Below are positions 19,415 to 30,700 of a stretch of DNA of 64,000 bases, piece after piece (the first letter of the stretch is position 1; the number at the start of each line of letters is the position of its first letter). Source of the DNA: Lotus japonicus (lineage: Eukaryota > Streptophyta > Magnoliopsida > Fabales > Fabaceae); assembly GCF_012489685.1 (NCBI RefSeq), contig NC_080045.1, positions 7,899,648-7,963,647 on the forward strand, written 5' to 3'. The translations under genes and the position numbers were made by a program. A model generated the notes under the pieces. That model made no database searches, had not been told where the DNA came from, and saw nothing but the letters and a program-made list of their open reading frames with translations.

Positions 19415-20521
19415 CTACACTCTTATACCATTAGCAATGGTGGGATTTGAACTAAAATGTGTAGTTTCAAAAACAGGAAGCTCCTCATCATACAAACCAT
19501 TTCCCAACACAGCCAGATGATCAAGCTCAAAAAGATCTGAACTTGCATAGCTTGCTGCATCATCATAATCCTCCTCTTCATGTTCTTCACTATAATTAGC
19601 ATTTTTCCTTAAACTCAAATCCTTCAAAACCAAATCAGTCTTCTTATTCTGGTTGTTGTAACGGTACTCTCTTAAGAACTCTCTAGCAGCTTTCTCCACC
19701 ACTATTTTCTTCTCCTCCACTGTCTCCGGGTAAAAACGCACCGTTCTCTTCACCCCATTACTCATATTTTCTCTATCACAAGATGAAACCTTGCTCAAAC
19801 AAGACCTTGAAAACGAAGAAGCAGAGCAGCAAGTAGAAGAAGAACCTAGTCCCGAGTTAACTCTTCTCTCAACAATCTCATCATTTTTCTTCTTCTTCTT
19901 CTTTGCTTCCCCTGTTGCGAACAGAGAGTTGAGGAAACTCGTGAGCTTTCCACCCGGTGAAACAGGTTGCTTTATTTTCTTCAGGTTGTTGTAAATCTTC
20001 AACGCCCTCGATTTGGACTTGATCAATGCTTCCTCATCACGAACACCGGTAACACCGTGTTTGTGTTGGGCCGTGAGATGCATAAAACTCTGGACACGCG
20101 TCGCATGTTTCTCGTTCTCCCATCGGAACGACGCGCTTGTCCTCACTGGCCTCGGCCACGTAGAGTCAGTGTCAGAGGAGGAGAATCCTCCGGAGCTAGT
20201 GTCCGAAGAAATTGATGTGGAGCTGAAGAACAGAACATCTGGGTCGTGATCATGATGGAACTTTCTGTTGTTTGTTTCTTCCACAACAGCAACGTTTTTG
20301 CTTCTTACCTTGTTGTTGTTGTTGTTGTCTGTTCTGTCTTTTTTCTCTGTCCAGTGTCTCTTACTCGTTGTTGTTGTTGTTGTTTCTCTGTAGAAATTTG
20401 ATTCTGAGCTTTTACTCTGGCCATCATCGATGGAACGGTAAATTTGGTCCAGGAGGGTGGAAGAGAAAGAGGGGCTTTGCAACTTGTTGTGATCTCTGCG
20501 TGGCTTTTCCAACTTGTACAT
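19415..20521 (-). CDS. BIG GRAIN 1-like protein, single exon
   Basis: 368 residues, start ATG at 20521. The conserved blocks of the BIG GRAIN 1 family are present in order: SFSSTLLDQIYRSID near residue 18; a Ser-rich stretch ending in WPRPVRTSASFRW; SRALKIYNNLKK with QPVSPGGKLTSFLNSLF in the middle; VKRTVRFYPETV near residue 260; and ASSDLFELDHL near the C-terminus. Long poly-Thr, poly-Asn and poly-Lys runs come from simple trinucleotide repeats. Rice BIG GRAIN 1 is a plasma-membrane-associated positive regulator of auxin transport and response; this role is known for the family and inferred here. A perfect TATA sequence lies about 300 bp upstream. The frame is complete, so the gene is probably functional. 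Confidence 0.88.
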   Translation of the reverse strand: MYKLEKPRRDHNKLQSPSFSSTLLDQIYRSIDDGQSKSSESNFYRETTTTTTSKRHWTEKKDRTDNNNNNKVRSKNVAVVEETNNRKFHHDHDPDVLFFSSTSISSDTSSGGFSSSDTDSTWPRPVRTSASFRWENEKHATRVQSFMHLTAQHKHGVTGVRDEEALIKSKSRALKIYNNLKKIKQPVSPGGKLTSFLNSLFATGEAKKKKKKNDEIVERRVNSGLGSSSTCCSASSFSRSCLSKVSSCDRENMSNGVKRTVRFYPETVEEKKIVVEKAAREFLREYRYNNQNKKTDLVLKDLSLRKNANYSEEHEEEDYDDAASYASSDLFELDHLAVLGNGLYDEELPVFETTHFSSNPTIANGIRV

Positions 20522-20814
20522 GTTTGGTTATGTGCAATGAATTGGGAAAGGTCCACCAGCACGGGTGAAAACTGAGATGAAAGAAGAGAATTAGTGGTGA
20601 AAATGTTACAAGTAAAGGCTAGGTAGAGGCTGTGATGTAAAGGTTCGGTGGATTGAAAGGCTGCAATGGAAGGTGCCTAGAATAATGAAGAGAGAAAGTA
20701 AAAGTAAGGAGGAATCGATTGATTTGGAGGTTTGGAATTGGTTAGAAGGAAATTTGAGAGAGAGAGATTGAGTTTGAGGGACAGTGGAATTAGAATGAAG
20801 AAGGGAGGTGGAGT

Positions 20815-20824
20815 CTTTATAAAG
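20815..20824 (-). promoter_or_regulatory. TATA box of BIG GRAIN 1-like gene
   Basis: CTTTATAAAG, a palindrome, about 295 bp upstream of the ATG. The purine/pyrimidine-rich sequence between it and the ATG would be a 5' UTR of typical plant character. Confidence 0.55.
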
Positions 20825-21149
20825 AGCTTAAGTGTGGGTTTGTGAGAGAGTCATCTCTCAGCTTGGCATTTGTTGATGTGGCAGTCAAATTGACTCGTTT
20901 TTGCCAAGGTTATCATTGCTATATCACTTTTGCTTTGATCAATCCCCAAAGTTCATTTAATAGCCGTTGATGAAGTTGGAGCATATCATAAGTGGAATAG
21001 TCCTTACACATGTACCACCATCAAATTTTGTGACGGGATATTGAAATGCCACAAAGTGGGAAATTGCAAGAAGAAAATTTAACTTTATGGTGGTCACATA
21101 AAAGAGAGTTTAACATTGATCTTGCCACTATTTAGTGGTACACAAATTT

Positions 21150-21689
21150 TTTCTCAGTTCAACATTCAACACAAAGAGTTACTTAATAGAATTATTAAAA
21201 GCGACGGTGCACGAATCAATGTCCGTGCTCTCGAGAAAAGTAATAGTGGAATTCAGGTCTTCCAGACCGCTCAGGAGATGAGCATTCTTCTTCTTCTCTG
21301 CTTGCAGAGGGCCGATCGTACGTTTTCACCTCGTCTTTAAAGAGAGAAAGTTCCTCGGCTAGGAAGTCCTTCTATTTCTCCAATGGGGGGGGGGGAGGAA
21401 GCTTGAGACTGAAAAACCTCAAGGTCATGAGCAAACATCTTGTTCTCCTCTCCAAGTCGGTTTAGCTGGAGGGTCAACTCTTTAATCCGCTCAGAACGAC
21501 TCTAAAACTTGGAAGCCTTCTTGGACAACAGACGTTCAAAGGTCGGGCATACCTCATTCTTGAGGACATAAGTAGAGGCAGCAAGCAACAACGAGGCGTT
21601 AATAATGGAGTCCACGACAACAAGGGGTTCAAAGCTATGAGACTTGATATGGTCCAGGAACGGGCCACCTCAGCAAGACTGGAAAATTG
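21150..21689. other. Decayed sequence, probably retroelement-related
   Basis: The minus strand reads as a helical, coiled-coil-like stretch (SIINASLLLAASTYVLKNEV, later RIKELTLQLNRLGEENK) with stops. Such segments accompany some plant gypsy elements, but the match is not decisive. A G10 run is at about 21385. Confidence 0.3.
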
Positions 21690-23720
21690 TCCAACTGGCC
21701 TGGCAAGGAGGTGCTGAATGCGACTCTCGCTCGGATCTACAAGGAGGTGATGCATATTGTCTTTGCTGGCTTGCCTCGACCAGTACCTCTCAGGAAGAAT
21801 ATGAAATACCTAGATAAGAAGAGTGCTACGAGTACCACCAGAGTCATGGCCACGACACAGATGAATGTATACAACTTCAGAAGTGATTGAACAATTAATC
21901 AAGGAAGGGAAGTTGAAGAGGTATGTGAATGATGATAAAGACCCGAGCAAAAAGAATGATTACAAAAATAACCGCGGAGCCCAGAAACGAGAGATTCCTA
22001 CCAGGCATACATGGTTCGTTCGCCAACAATTTTGAAAAGGGAGAAACTTTCTTGCAATGGAAAAAAAGATGCGCCAAAGAAGAAATCCAAGCGCGAGAAA
22101 GGATCTTCATCTTTAGAAGAAACACTAATTCTAGAAAGAAACAACTCAGCTGAGGGAGTTGCCCAAACTTATGTGCAATATTTTCTGGAGGATTGGTCAG
22201 GGGGCGGGGAAGCTCCTCCAATTCTAGAAAGAAACACCTAAAAGTAGTTATGAAGGTGTCTGATGGTTTTTTGGAAAGACAAAGAGAATTTCTCCGAGGT
22301 AAAGAACTAGACATAACCCTTGCTGAGAAATACATGGGGGCATCCACTCTGATCATGATCGCCAAGGTGGAAGTGTGAAGAGTCTTCATGGATCTGGGAA
22401 GTTTAGTGGATATTATGATTTAAAAATGTTTTAAGGCCTTGGAATTCACGAAGGACAACTTGACTAACTTCAACAATGAGCTCGTTGGGTTTACAAACAA
22501 CCAAGTTGCGCCAAAGGATTCATAGAAATGAGGATAACGCTCGATAATGGGATGCTTTCCAAATGGCCATGGTATTCTTGTGGTAGATTACCCTTCAGCT
22601 TAAAACGTTGTGCTCGAATGCCCATCCTTAAACGATTTGGGGCTTTGATCTTTACCCGTCATTTACTCCTAAAGTTTGGGAACAAGGACGGGGAGGTGGT
22701 TGTTGTCCAAGGGAGACCTGAACCAACTAGGAGTTGTTATAATGTGAGTCTTAGGGCTCGTTTGACATGCTGTATTAGACATAGTAATATAAACTTATAC
22801 AATACACTATGGACTTAACAATTGTATGGTGCTAACATTGTATTGTATAAGCTTATACATCAATCTCTTCTTATACATTAAAATGATGGATTATTTATCC
22901 ACACCACCCTCCACCATTTCTACCACCACTCTCCACCACCGCCGCCGCCACCGCCACCACCGTTGTCGTCATCGCTATCGCCACTGCCATCACTCACCAC
23001 CACCATCATCACCATCATCTTCCACCACCACCACCACCATCGTCTCCATCACTTCAATTGTCCCATCGCCGCCACCACTACATACTGTCATGACCACGAC
23101 CATCACTACCGCCACAACCACCTCCCTCCACTGTCGCCGCCACCACCACTCTCACCGCCACCACCATCATCAGCATCACTTCCACTGTGCTGCCACCACC
23201 TAAACAACCACTGACACTACCGCCACCATAACCCTCCAGCATCGTCACAACTACCTCCCTCCACTGCCGCTGCCACCACCGCCATCATCACCATCACTTC
23301 CACTGCCAATGTCGCCACCTAAACCACCACCACCACCGCCACTACCACAACCATCACCATCATCACCATCACTTCCAACACCATCGCCGCCACTACCGCC
23401 CCCGCTACCACATGAATGACCTCCCTTCGCTACCCTCACCGCCACCACCTAAACCACCTCCCTCCACCACCGCCGCCATCATCACCACCATTTTCAACAC
23501 CACGTTGTCGTCGCCGCCGCCCTAACCACCACTCAGCATTACTGTTGCCACCTCTACAACCACCACCCTCCAACACCGCCATCGCCATTATACTATTAAA
23601 CCTTATATTATACAACATATCAAACGAGCCCTTAAAGAATACTCGCATGAGTTCAGACCGAAAATATTAAACTCTATTTATGGTTGGAACTTGCCACCGG
23701 GGAAGAGAAACTCCTGGCTC
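21690..23720 (+). pseudogene. Decayed gypsy gag-protease fragment, split by a MITE
   Basis: Plus-strand frames, shifting several times, give CEYHQSHGHDTDECIQLQ-like gag end (about 21800-21880), IEQLIKEGKLKRYVND, then a protease region with VFMDLGSLVDIM and ELVGFTNNQV (about 22380-22510) and finally RSCYNVSL before 22751. The protein continues as KEYSHEFRPKILN directly after 23634. This is the layout of the Tat/Retand-type gypsy gag-protease. Stops and the changed DTG site (DLG) show it is dead. A Harbinger-type MITE interrupts it at 22754-23631. Confidence 0.65.
22754..23631. mobile_element. PIF/Harbinger-type MITE carrying a CCA/CCG microsatellite
   Basis: Ends gggctcgtttgacatg... and its reverse complement ...catatcaaacgagccc form terminal inverted repeats. 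The flanking trinucleotide is TTA on both sides (22751-22753 and 23632-23634), the 3-bp target preferred by PIF/Harbinger elements. Removing element and one TTA restores an open reading phase in the gypsy fragment (NVSL-KEYSHEF). The interior, about 22900-23570, is a long imperfect run of CCA, CCG and CAT triplets. It codes for low-complexity His/Thr/Pro strings on one strand and Gly strings on the other, and these are not genes. Confidence 0.82.
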
Positions 23721-25268
23721 CATCTATAGGTAGTTGAAAGTTGAAACCTACGGGAAAATGTGGGACTGCCGGACTTGTCACATATCACTTACGCACCCAT
23801 AAATGAACGAACTAATAATTATGTGGTTCCCTCAATTTTTTTGGGTGTGGTACCCGTATTAAGTAATTTAATAGATTATTATCATGTTATTTAATGTAAA
23901 TGCTACATATTTAGATTTTACTTTACTTATCAATTAACTTTGTCTCATGAAATTCATTTTTTAATGAAAAATGAATGATTGGTGGAAACGAATGATCGTG
24001 ATAATGATGCGCGTAAAATGACCATGGTTGATGGATGAACAAAGCTCAAGAAATATAACTCGGAAATCGCATGTCCTTAAGAATGAAACGTTGTATTATT
24101 ACGATAGAACAAAATCAAAATTTTAACTGGTACATGAGTCTTTATTATCGAACCAACTTATTTTGGGTAGCACACCTTAATCTGGCTTAAGGTACCACAA
24201 CAACCACCATCAAATTATAGTGCGTGTGGACATGATCAAATAATCAATACGCCAATGCACGTTCACCATCCTCTTCATAGCAAGCAATTGTTGTTGTCTG
24301 ATTAATTTGAGATGACCAGATGAGACTTGATGTATCTACTTGTGTACATATGGAAAGCAAAGAGTCCACCATTTAAACATGTTGAGAAAGATATATTGGA
24401 ATTACATTAAGATTCAATAAACATCGACATAACTTGTTGGTAATAATGAATCACTTCTCTTTAAAAATATTGTGTGTTTAATTCTCATTGCAAATGTAAA
24501 AATTATGTTTAGTGGATGATTGGTAAGTACTTTTATAATCTATGGTTCCGAAGGTCTGTCATATGTCGTGGTGGTGACCGGAGCCAACGCACCCAAACTT
24601 GTCGTAATTAAAAGAAAAATTCTAACAAACCCCACCAATACTATTAGATCTATGATTATCAACGATTTGCCCCCATTACACTTGTCAAGATCACATGTCT
24701 TCCAATATCTGGTTTCCTCTATGTTCACTAATCTTAGGACATTAACTATGATATGTACAACATCCATGACCCACAATGCACCCTGTATTCATGAAAAGGA
24801 GAAGGCTTGGCATAGAAAGGACCTTGTTTTGGTCTCTGAATTCAGGTGCAAGCAGTGTGATGACCAATTTGAATTGTTGTGTAGTAGTTAGAAATATGGT
24901 CATAGCAAAGGGAACGTGTGGCTGGCTTCCACCAACAATTGGACAATGATCTCATGTACATTTCTTCGGCATTGCAATGGATCTTCAAGGGGATTTAATA
25001 TTTGGTAGGGTCAGTGCTGGAGATATTGTGGTTTATATGGAGTCAAAGATGGGGGAAATATGATAGACTTCAATATAGCAAATTGATATGTAAGAAAAGC
25101 ATGAATTGTTTAGGAAAAGGAAAACAGTGTTGTTTCTCAGCACGAGACCCACACTCGTCAATCATTCCTAGGGGATCCTGATTGAAATTGCCAAGAAATA
25201 GCCAAAAAGTTAAGAAATTTGAAACCATGTCGATCATGAATATTGTGAAATTCAAGTCTGAATCCAAT
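23721..25268. other. Intergenic DNA, nothing recognised
   Basis: AT-rich DNA with short unrelated open frames. No domain, RNA gene or paired repeat was found. Confidence 0.45.
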
Positions 25269-25690
25269 TTAACTGTAATGCTCTGATTGCATGGATGCAG
25301 ATGTGAAAATAATTAGAATGAATATGTGAGAAAAGAAATATGAAAAAAATAACATGATTTTTTTTGAAGTAGTTTGGATAGATAGACTCCAATAAGAATC
25401 AATCGGAGCAATGTCCGTGAAAATACATAAATGGATACAGTGGGGAATACAATTTAACCATGTCCCAATCCCATGTATCAAAGAAAACTTAGCAAGATTA
25501 TGCGCAGCAGACTTTGCTTCCCTAACAACATGAACAAAAGAAACAGAAGTAAAATAAGGAAATAAAGTATGGATTTCTTTTATCACTGAGCCTCTATACG
25601 TATTGCTCACATTGCCCCGTTGCACTTCCAGAACTACCTTACTGCAGTCCGCTTCAATTACAACACGACTTGCCTGAATAGGTCCGTCAA
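25269..25690 (-). pseudogene. RNase H-like (RVT_3) fragment
   Basis: Minus strand reads VVIEADCSKVVLEVQRG, then VSFVHVVREAKSAAHNLAKFS. These are the middle acidic residue and the R-E-x-N/K-x-x-A-H-x-L-A signature of the plant RNase H-like domain that follows LINE reverse transcriptases and also occurs alone. The first catalytic strand is missing upstream and no RT or intron context was found. The remainder of the frame to 25269 is AT-rich and not domain-like. A pseudogene remnant is most likely. Confidence 0.6.
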
Positions 25691-27268
25691 AAAAAAGTTT
25701 GGACTCTGATAGAAAGATAATGGAGAATGAAAGGAAAACTAAGAGTTATAAAAATGAGTATAATATATATTCACTATTTTATCCTTCGTTAGCTTTCTTT
25801 TCTTATTTCTTGCGCAATACCGTTTCTTTGTTTTTGCTCATCGTGGGCTTGTGACTCTTGTACTGTGTTTTGGGTGGTTCTACTTCTAACCACCCCTCTC
25901 TTTATTTATACTAGGATATAGTCTGTTAACTGTGTGATGCACGGAAAATATATTTAACAATTTGTTCTGACTAATTATATGATAAACACATGAGTTATAT
26001 AATTATTGATGTCATGTCAAATAAGTTAATCGACATTTTTATCTATCACCGATGATATTTTCTATTTATTATAGATGACATTGTACCCTTACTTAATAGT
26101 AATATTTATCGAAGGCATTTCACTTAACAATTTTTACAGATTTTGAATTTGACAAAGCCAACAAATTTACTAACCAAACGCTTCACAGTTTGGCAATATG
26201 GTCTTTGTCTTCAAGGAATTTATTCACAATTTTGAATCATAAATGTAGGGAAAACAAATCCACTTGAGGAAAAATGTGGTGCTATAAATATTTCGTTATG
26301 CATGAGGTACAGGGGGGACTGAACCCGGCCAATTTGTAAGTCCAATGTAAGAAGTTTCTTACTCAAGATAAAATAAAGGGCAGAGGAATCCATTCGCATG
26401 AGGAACAATTTATTACCCACATATTTGATATTTTTATAAATTCACTAAACAAATAGGAATATTTCTTATTATTTTTTAATATATATATATATATATATAT
26501 AGTGTTGAGAATTAACCCCTCTCAATATTTACAAAAAGATCTCTTATATAAGATATTTTCTCGTCTTTAGCTCTAATAAAATAAACTGATTAAAAAAAAT
26601 TATTTTGCAAGGCATTTGAAAGAACTATAGACATATTATAGCTTAATTAAAAAATCTTAAAAAATATTACATACCATACCAGTTTAAAAAGCTTTGCAAA
26701 TTTTTCATAATTATAAGGCCTTGGCCCAATTTTTACATTTTTAATAGCTTAAATTGATGAAAATCTTAAAGGCTCTTGATCGAATTAAAACCACCTACCA
26801 TCTCAGAGGTTGGAGTGAGGATTGTGTGAACTTTGGTGGAGTGAGTTGTGGTGCAACAAGGTTTGTGTGAATGGTGCTGGAGTTGTGTGAGCATTTATAT
26901 GCAAATGAATATGAGGAAAATTTCAGAGAAGAAGAGGTTGGGTAATGCATTCCACCTATAACCCTGTATCTAAAAATCTAATCCCAACTTCAAATCAGAA
27001 TGGAAAATGACAGATGCATAAAAAACTGATGAACTCAACCTAACAAAGGGGAATGTTTGCAACGTAAGTACCAAATCTCTCAAAACATGCACATTTAATA
27101 AAAAAAATAGGCTTAATTACACTTTTGGTCCTCCAACTTTGTCCTTCCTGTAAAAATCGTCCTCGAACTACGAAATTAGCAAAAACCATCATCAACGTTT
27201 ACACTCCGTTGCAAAACTAGTCTTCCGTTACACTTCTGTCTGAAAACTAACGTTCAAAACTTCTCATT

Positions 27269-27304
<36 letters not shown>

Positions 27305-27737
27305 TGATAGATTGATATAAATACTACATTGCAATACTTGTGATTGCCTAATGAAAATCTCTTGATTCATTTCCATACATTCTTCTGTTTCTATCTTGAC
27401 CTTCTATTTTCAGTTCCATATTAATGACTTAATAAAAGAAACATCAATGAACTCTTTATTTTCATTGACCAAAAATATTAGCCTTTTCAAGCAAGATCCA
27501 AACATGCACGGACCCGGAAGAAGACTGGGCTCAAAATTTGAAACCGGGTTGACGGACTTGAAAGTAACTTATGAAATCCAGTTAAGAAAAGCCATGTCAT
27601 TCCGATTCAAATCCGTCAAGTAAAATAGTCCACACTCCACAGAGAAAGGTCAAAACCAAACAACAGTTTCGTTCGCCATTACCACCTTTCCCTCCATTAA
27701 CACAACACACTCTTCTTCTTCTTCTTCTTCTTCAAGC
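25691..27737. other. Upstream region of the Alfin-like gene, repeats only
   Basis: AT-rich, with TA runs at about 26481-26502 and 27275-27301. A dispersed-repeat type sequence begins ggcttaattacacttttggtcc at 27109. The CTT run at 27713-27734, directly upstream of the Alfin-like ATG, is probably 5' UTR. No separate gene. Confidence 0.5.
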
Positions 27738-30700
27738 ATGGACGGTGGTGCGTACAATCCTCGCACCGTCGAAGAGGTTTTCAGGGATTTCAAGGGTCGT
27801 AGAGCTGCACTCATCAAAGCCCTCACCACTGGTTCTTCTTTTTCCACTCTCATTCTTCCTTCCCACTTTTTTTTTTAATTTTTAATTTTTGTTTTTCATT
27901 CGTTTGTATGATTCTGCAGATGTTGAGGAATTCTACCAGCAGTGTGATCCAGGTAACGTTTCATCAATTCGTCAAAATTCCTGTTTTTTTCGTTGTCGTC
28001 TATGTTTTGTGTTTTTCGTGTTTTTTCCTTTTCTGTTGGGATAATTGAACCTGTTGCTGAAGTGGAAGTTGAATTTAGTTGCTGTTTGCTAGTGGGGTTT
28101 TCAATTTTCATTGGGAAATTCTGGGAAAATTCAAGCTTTTTTATTTCATGGGTTTTGAGTTTTGAGTGTTAGGCTGGTACTGTTTTTTTAAATGATGGCT
28201 AAAGTTTTTAGCTTTTCTTACCAGACAAAGGAAGCTATGTTTTATTTTCAACATAGAATTTCTGGGGTTGTGTTTTTGTTCCTTTTTAGTTTTTTTTAAG
28301 CTCCAATGTAGTGTGTATAGCAATGTGTTATACCATATATGTGCAGCATCTCAATTTGCAAAGCTTTTTTCATCTTCTATGTTCTCTTCTGTAAGCTTTT
28401 TGGTTTTGTTGTTTGGCTGGCTGTGAGTACTAATTTGTGCATTATTTGCCTCTAGTGGAGTTGTTTCTATGGTCTGGGCAACTTGTGGTTTTTACCCTTG
28501 TTTTAGGGTTTTCCACGTTAAAAAAACTTGAGGTCTCTTGTGTGTTTGTGGAATATAGTTGCTGCCATATATTTGTTATTGCTTCTTGCTAGGGGTGAGC
28601 ATTGATCGGATTCGGGCCCAAAAAATTGTACCGTTGCACGTCTCATAGAAATTTTCAATTCATAGAAATAATAATTTGACATTTACTTTTGTTGGCTCTG
28701 ACCACGATAAAATATAAGCGACAGGTGCACCTCTCCCCATATTTTAAATAACACTACTATGCGGTCGGGTTCGGATACCGCCGGTAATAAAATCTAAATC
28801 CGAACTAGACCGCCTCTATCTGTTTCAAATCACTTCTTTTCATTTGTGGACCCGGTCACCCGCCCATACTCGCCTGTTTCACTTTTTCACTTTTCCGATA
28901 TGTCGGGTTCGGGTCGAATGTGTTGCATGCTCACCCCTACTTCTTGCAAATTCTTGGTTGTTGGCGGGAATTTAATTCCGCTGCATATTCTTGTGTTTAT
29001 TGTGCAATTGTATTTATGTGCTGCTGTCCCCAATCAGAAACAAGAAGCTAAATTTCATCTGCAATCTAGATGCTCAACCCCTAGGAAGCGTGGCTATGAC
29101 ATGACACAGAATGAGTATATTGAAAATACTAAAAAATTATAGAACACAACATAAATAGAATACTATACATAGTAAAATTTGCCTGATGTGCCGCTGTATA
29201 TGATGTCTATTTTATTGTGCAAATTATTAAATGAAAACTTATGCAATTGGTCCTCAGAAAAAGTTCTCCTCTAAATTAGAGACAAGATCAGTTTAGAGGG
29301 GCATTGTGGTTACCCCTTTGGATTCCTTGATTTTAGTTTTTGTCAGGGCTGTCAATAGCGTGCTATAGCACCGTAATGGTGCACAGCGGTCCTTGGCCGC
29401 TCCTAGGTGTTGTGTAGCCGTGCAGTTGAATGTTTCGACTGTTGCGACCGCTAAAGTGGAGGAAATAGCAGCCATAGCAGCGCTATTTGGCCGCTATTTG
29501 GTTGAATTGTTAAAAACCTAAAAGCAACCCACAAAAAGTGTTTCAGGGTTTTTACTTAAAAATATATTAAAAACGGTCTAGTTTGAGGTGGAAGTGATCT
29601 AGAACTTTAATGTTTTTAAGCAGTTTAATTTAGGAAATAGAGACTTAAACCTCTTGGTTACCTTGCCTTTTGTTGGTACTAGTATGTTTTGTCTAAGAGG
29701 ACCTGTGACTTTTTAATGTTAATTATGAGTGCCATGATCTTTGAGATTTTTTATCATTTATATGCATATAGTTGTATTATATAAACTATACAAAAAATTC
29801 AGCATGGCGGCCATCCCGCAATGTCCTATACTGCAATAGCGTTTTCGTGGTTGGCCGCTACGTGCTGGTGCCGCTATTGGAGATTGACTACACTGGTTTC
29901 TGTACTCTTACAGCCCCATTGCTTAAGAGTGCTAAAATCTAAATGGAATAGGATTATTTTAAATTACGTCACATTTTCATGACATATCTAACCAAACTTT
30001 TCAGTATGTTCGACGAGGTCATTTCTTGCCATTATTATTTCCTCTTTTTGGTATTAATAAGTCTAATGTAGTATAGACTGTATTAGGAACTAGCTCTATT
30101 GTAGTATGGGCTGTATTAGCAATATGCTACTATATCTGGGACCATACATTAATACACATTTCCTCTTGTTGAAATTAATACACATATATTAATATTCCAA
30201 CTTTCCAAAGATACCATTTGCCATGGTAGACACAATATAACCCACCTGTTCTATAACAAATTAACAATTGGAAACAAAATTAAAAGATTGCTGCATGGAT
30301 TTTCACCTAGATTCTGGATTTAGTCTGAGGCTGCCTATTTTCTTGGAAACAAAAGCCATTTTCTTAGCTTTCGATTTTCTGTATTTCTGATGTATACCCA
30401 ATAGCCTAGTATGATTTTTATTTTATCGGGTTTTTTATTACTTGGGTGATGGATTTAAGCTGTTTACCCTTTGCTGCCTTAGTGTTATGATCCTAACTGC
30501 TGATTTTAGTTTTGTTTTCATGGCATTCAAAGTTCTTTCTATTATTGGTTTTTAAGGTTTAGATAACTTAGTCAATTATGTGAACTTTGTGATACAGAGA
30601 AGGAAAACCTTTGCCTTTATGGATTTCCTAGTGAGCAGTGGGAAGTCAATCTGCCAGCTGAAGAAGTTCCCCCAGAGCTTCCTGAGCCAGCGTTGGGTAT

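Noticed and set aside
19791..20568. Plus-strand and shifted-frame ORFs over the BIG GRAIN 1-like gene
   Set aside because: Antisense shadows caused by trinucleotide repeats in the real gene.
22826..23670. Several long open frames rich in His/Thr/Pro or Gly
   Set aside because: They only read the CCA/CCG/CAT triplet repeat in different frames inside a MITE. No complexity, no domain.
24520..24891. 123-residue frame as a hypothetical gene
   Set aside because: No recognisable domain, no codon or splice support, no conserved neighbour.
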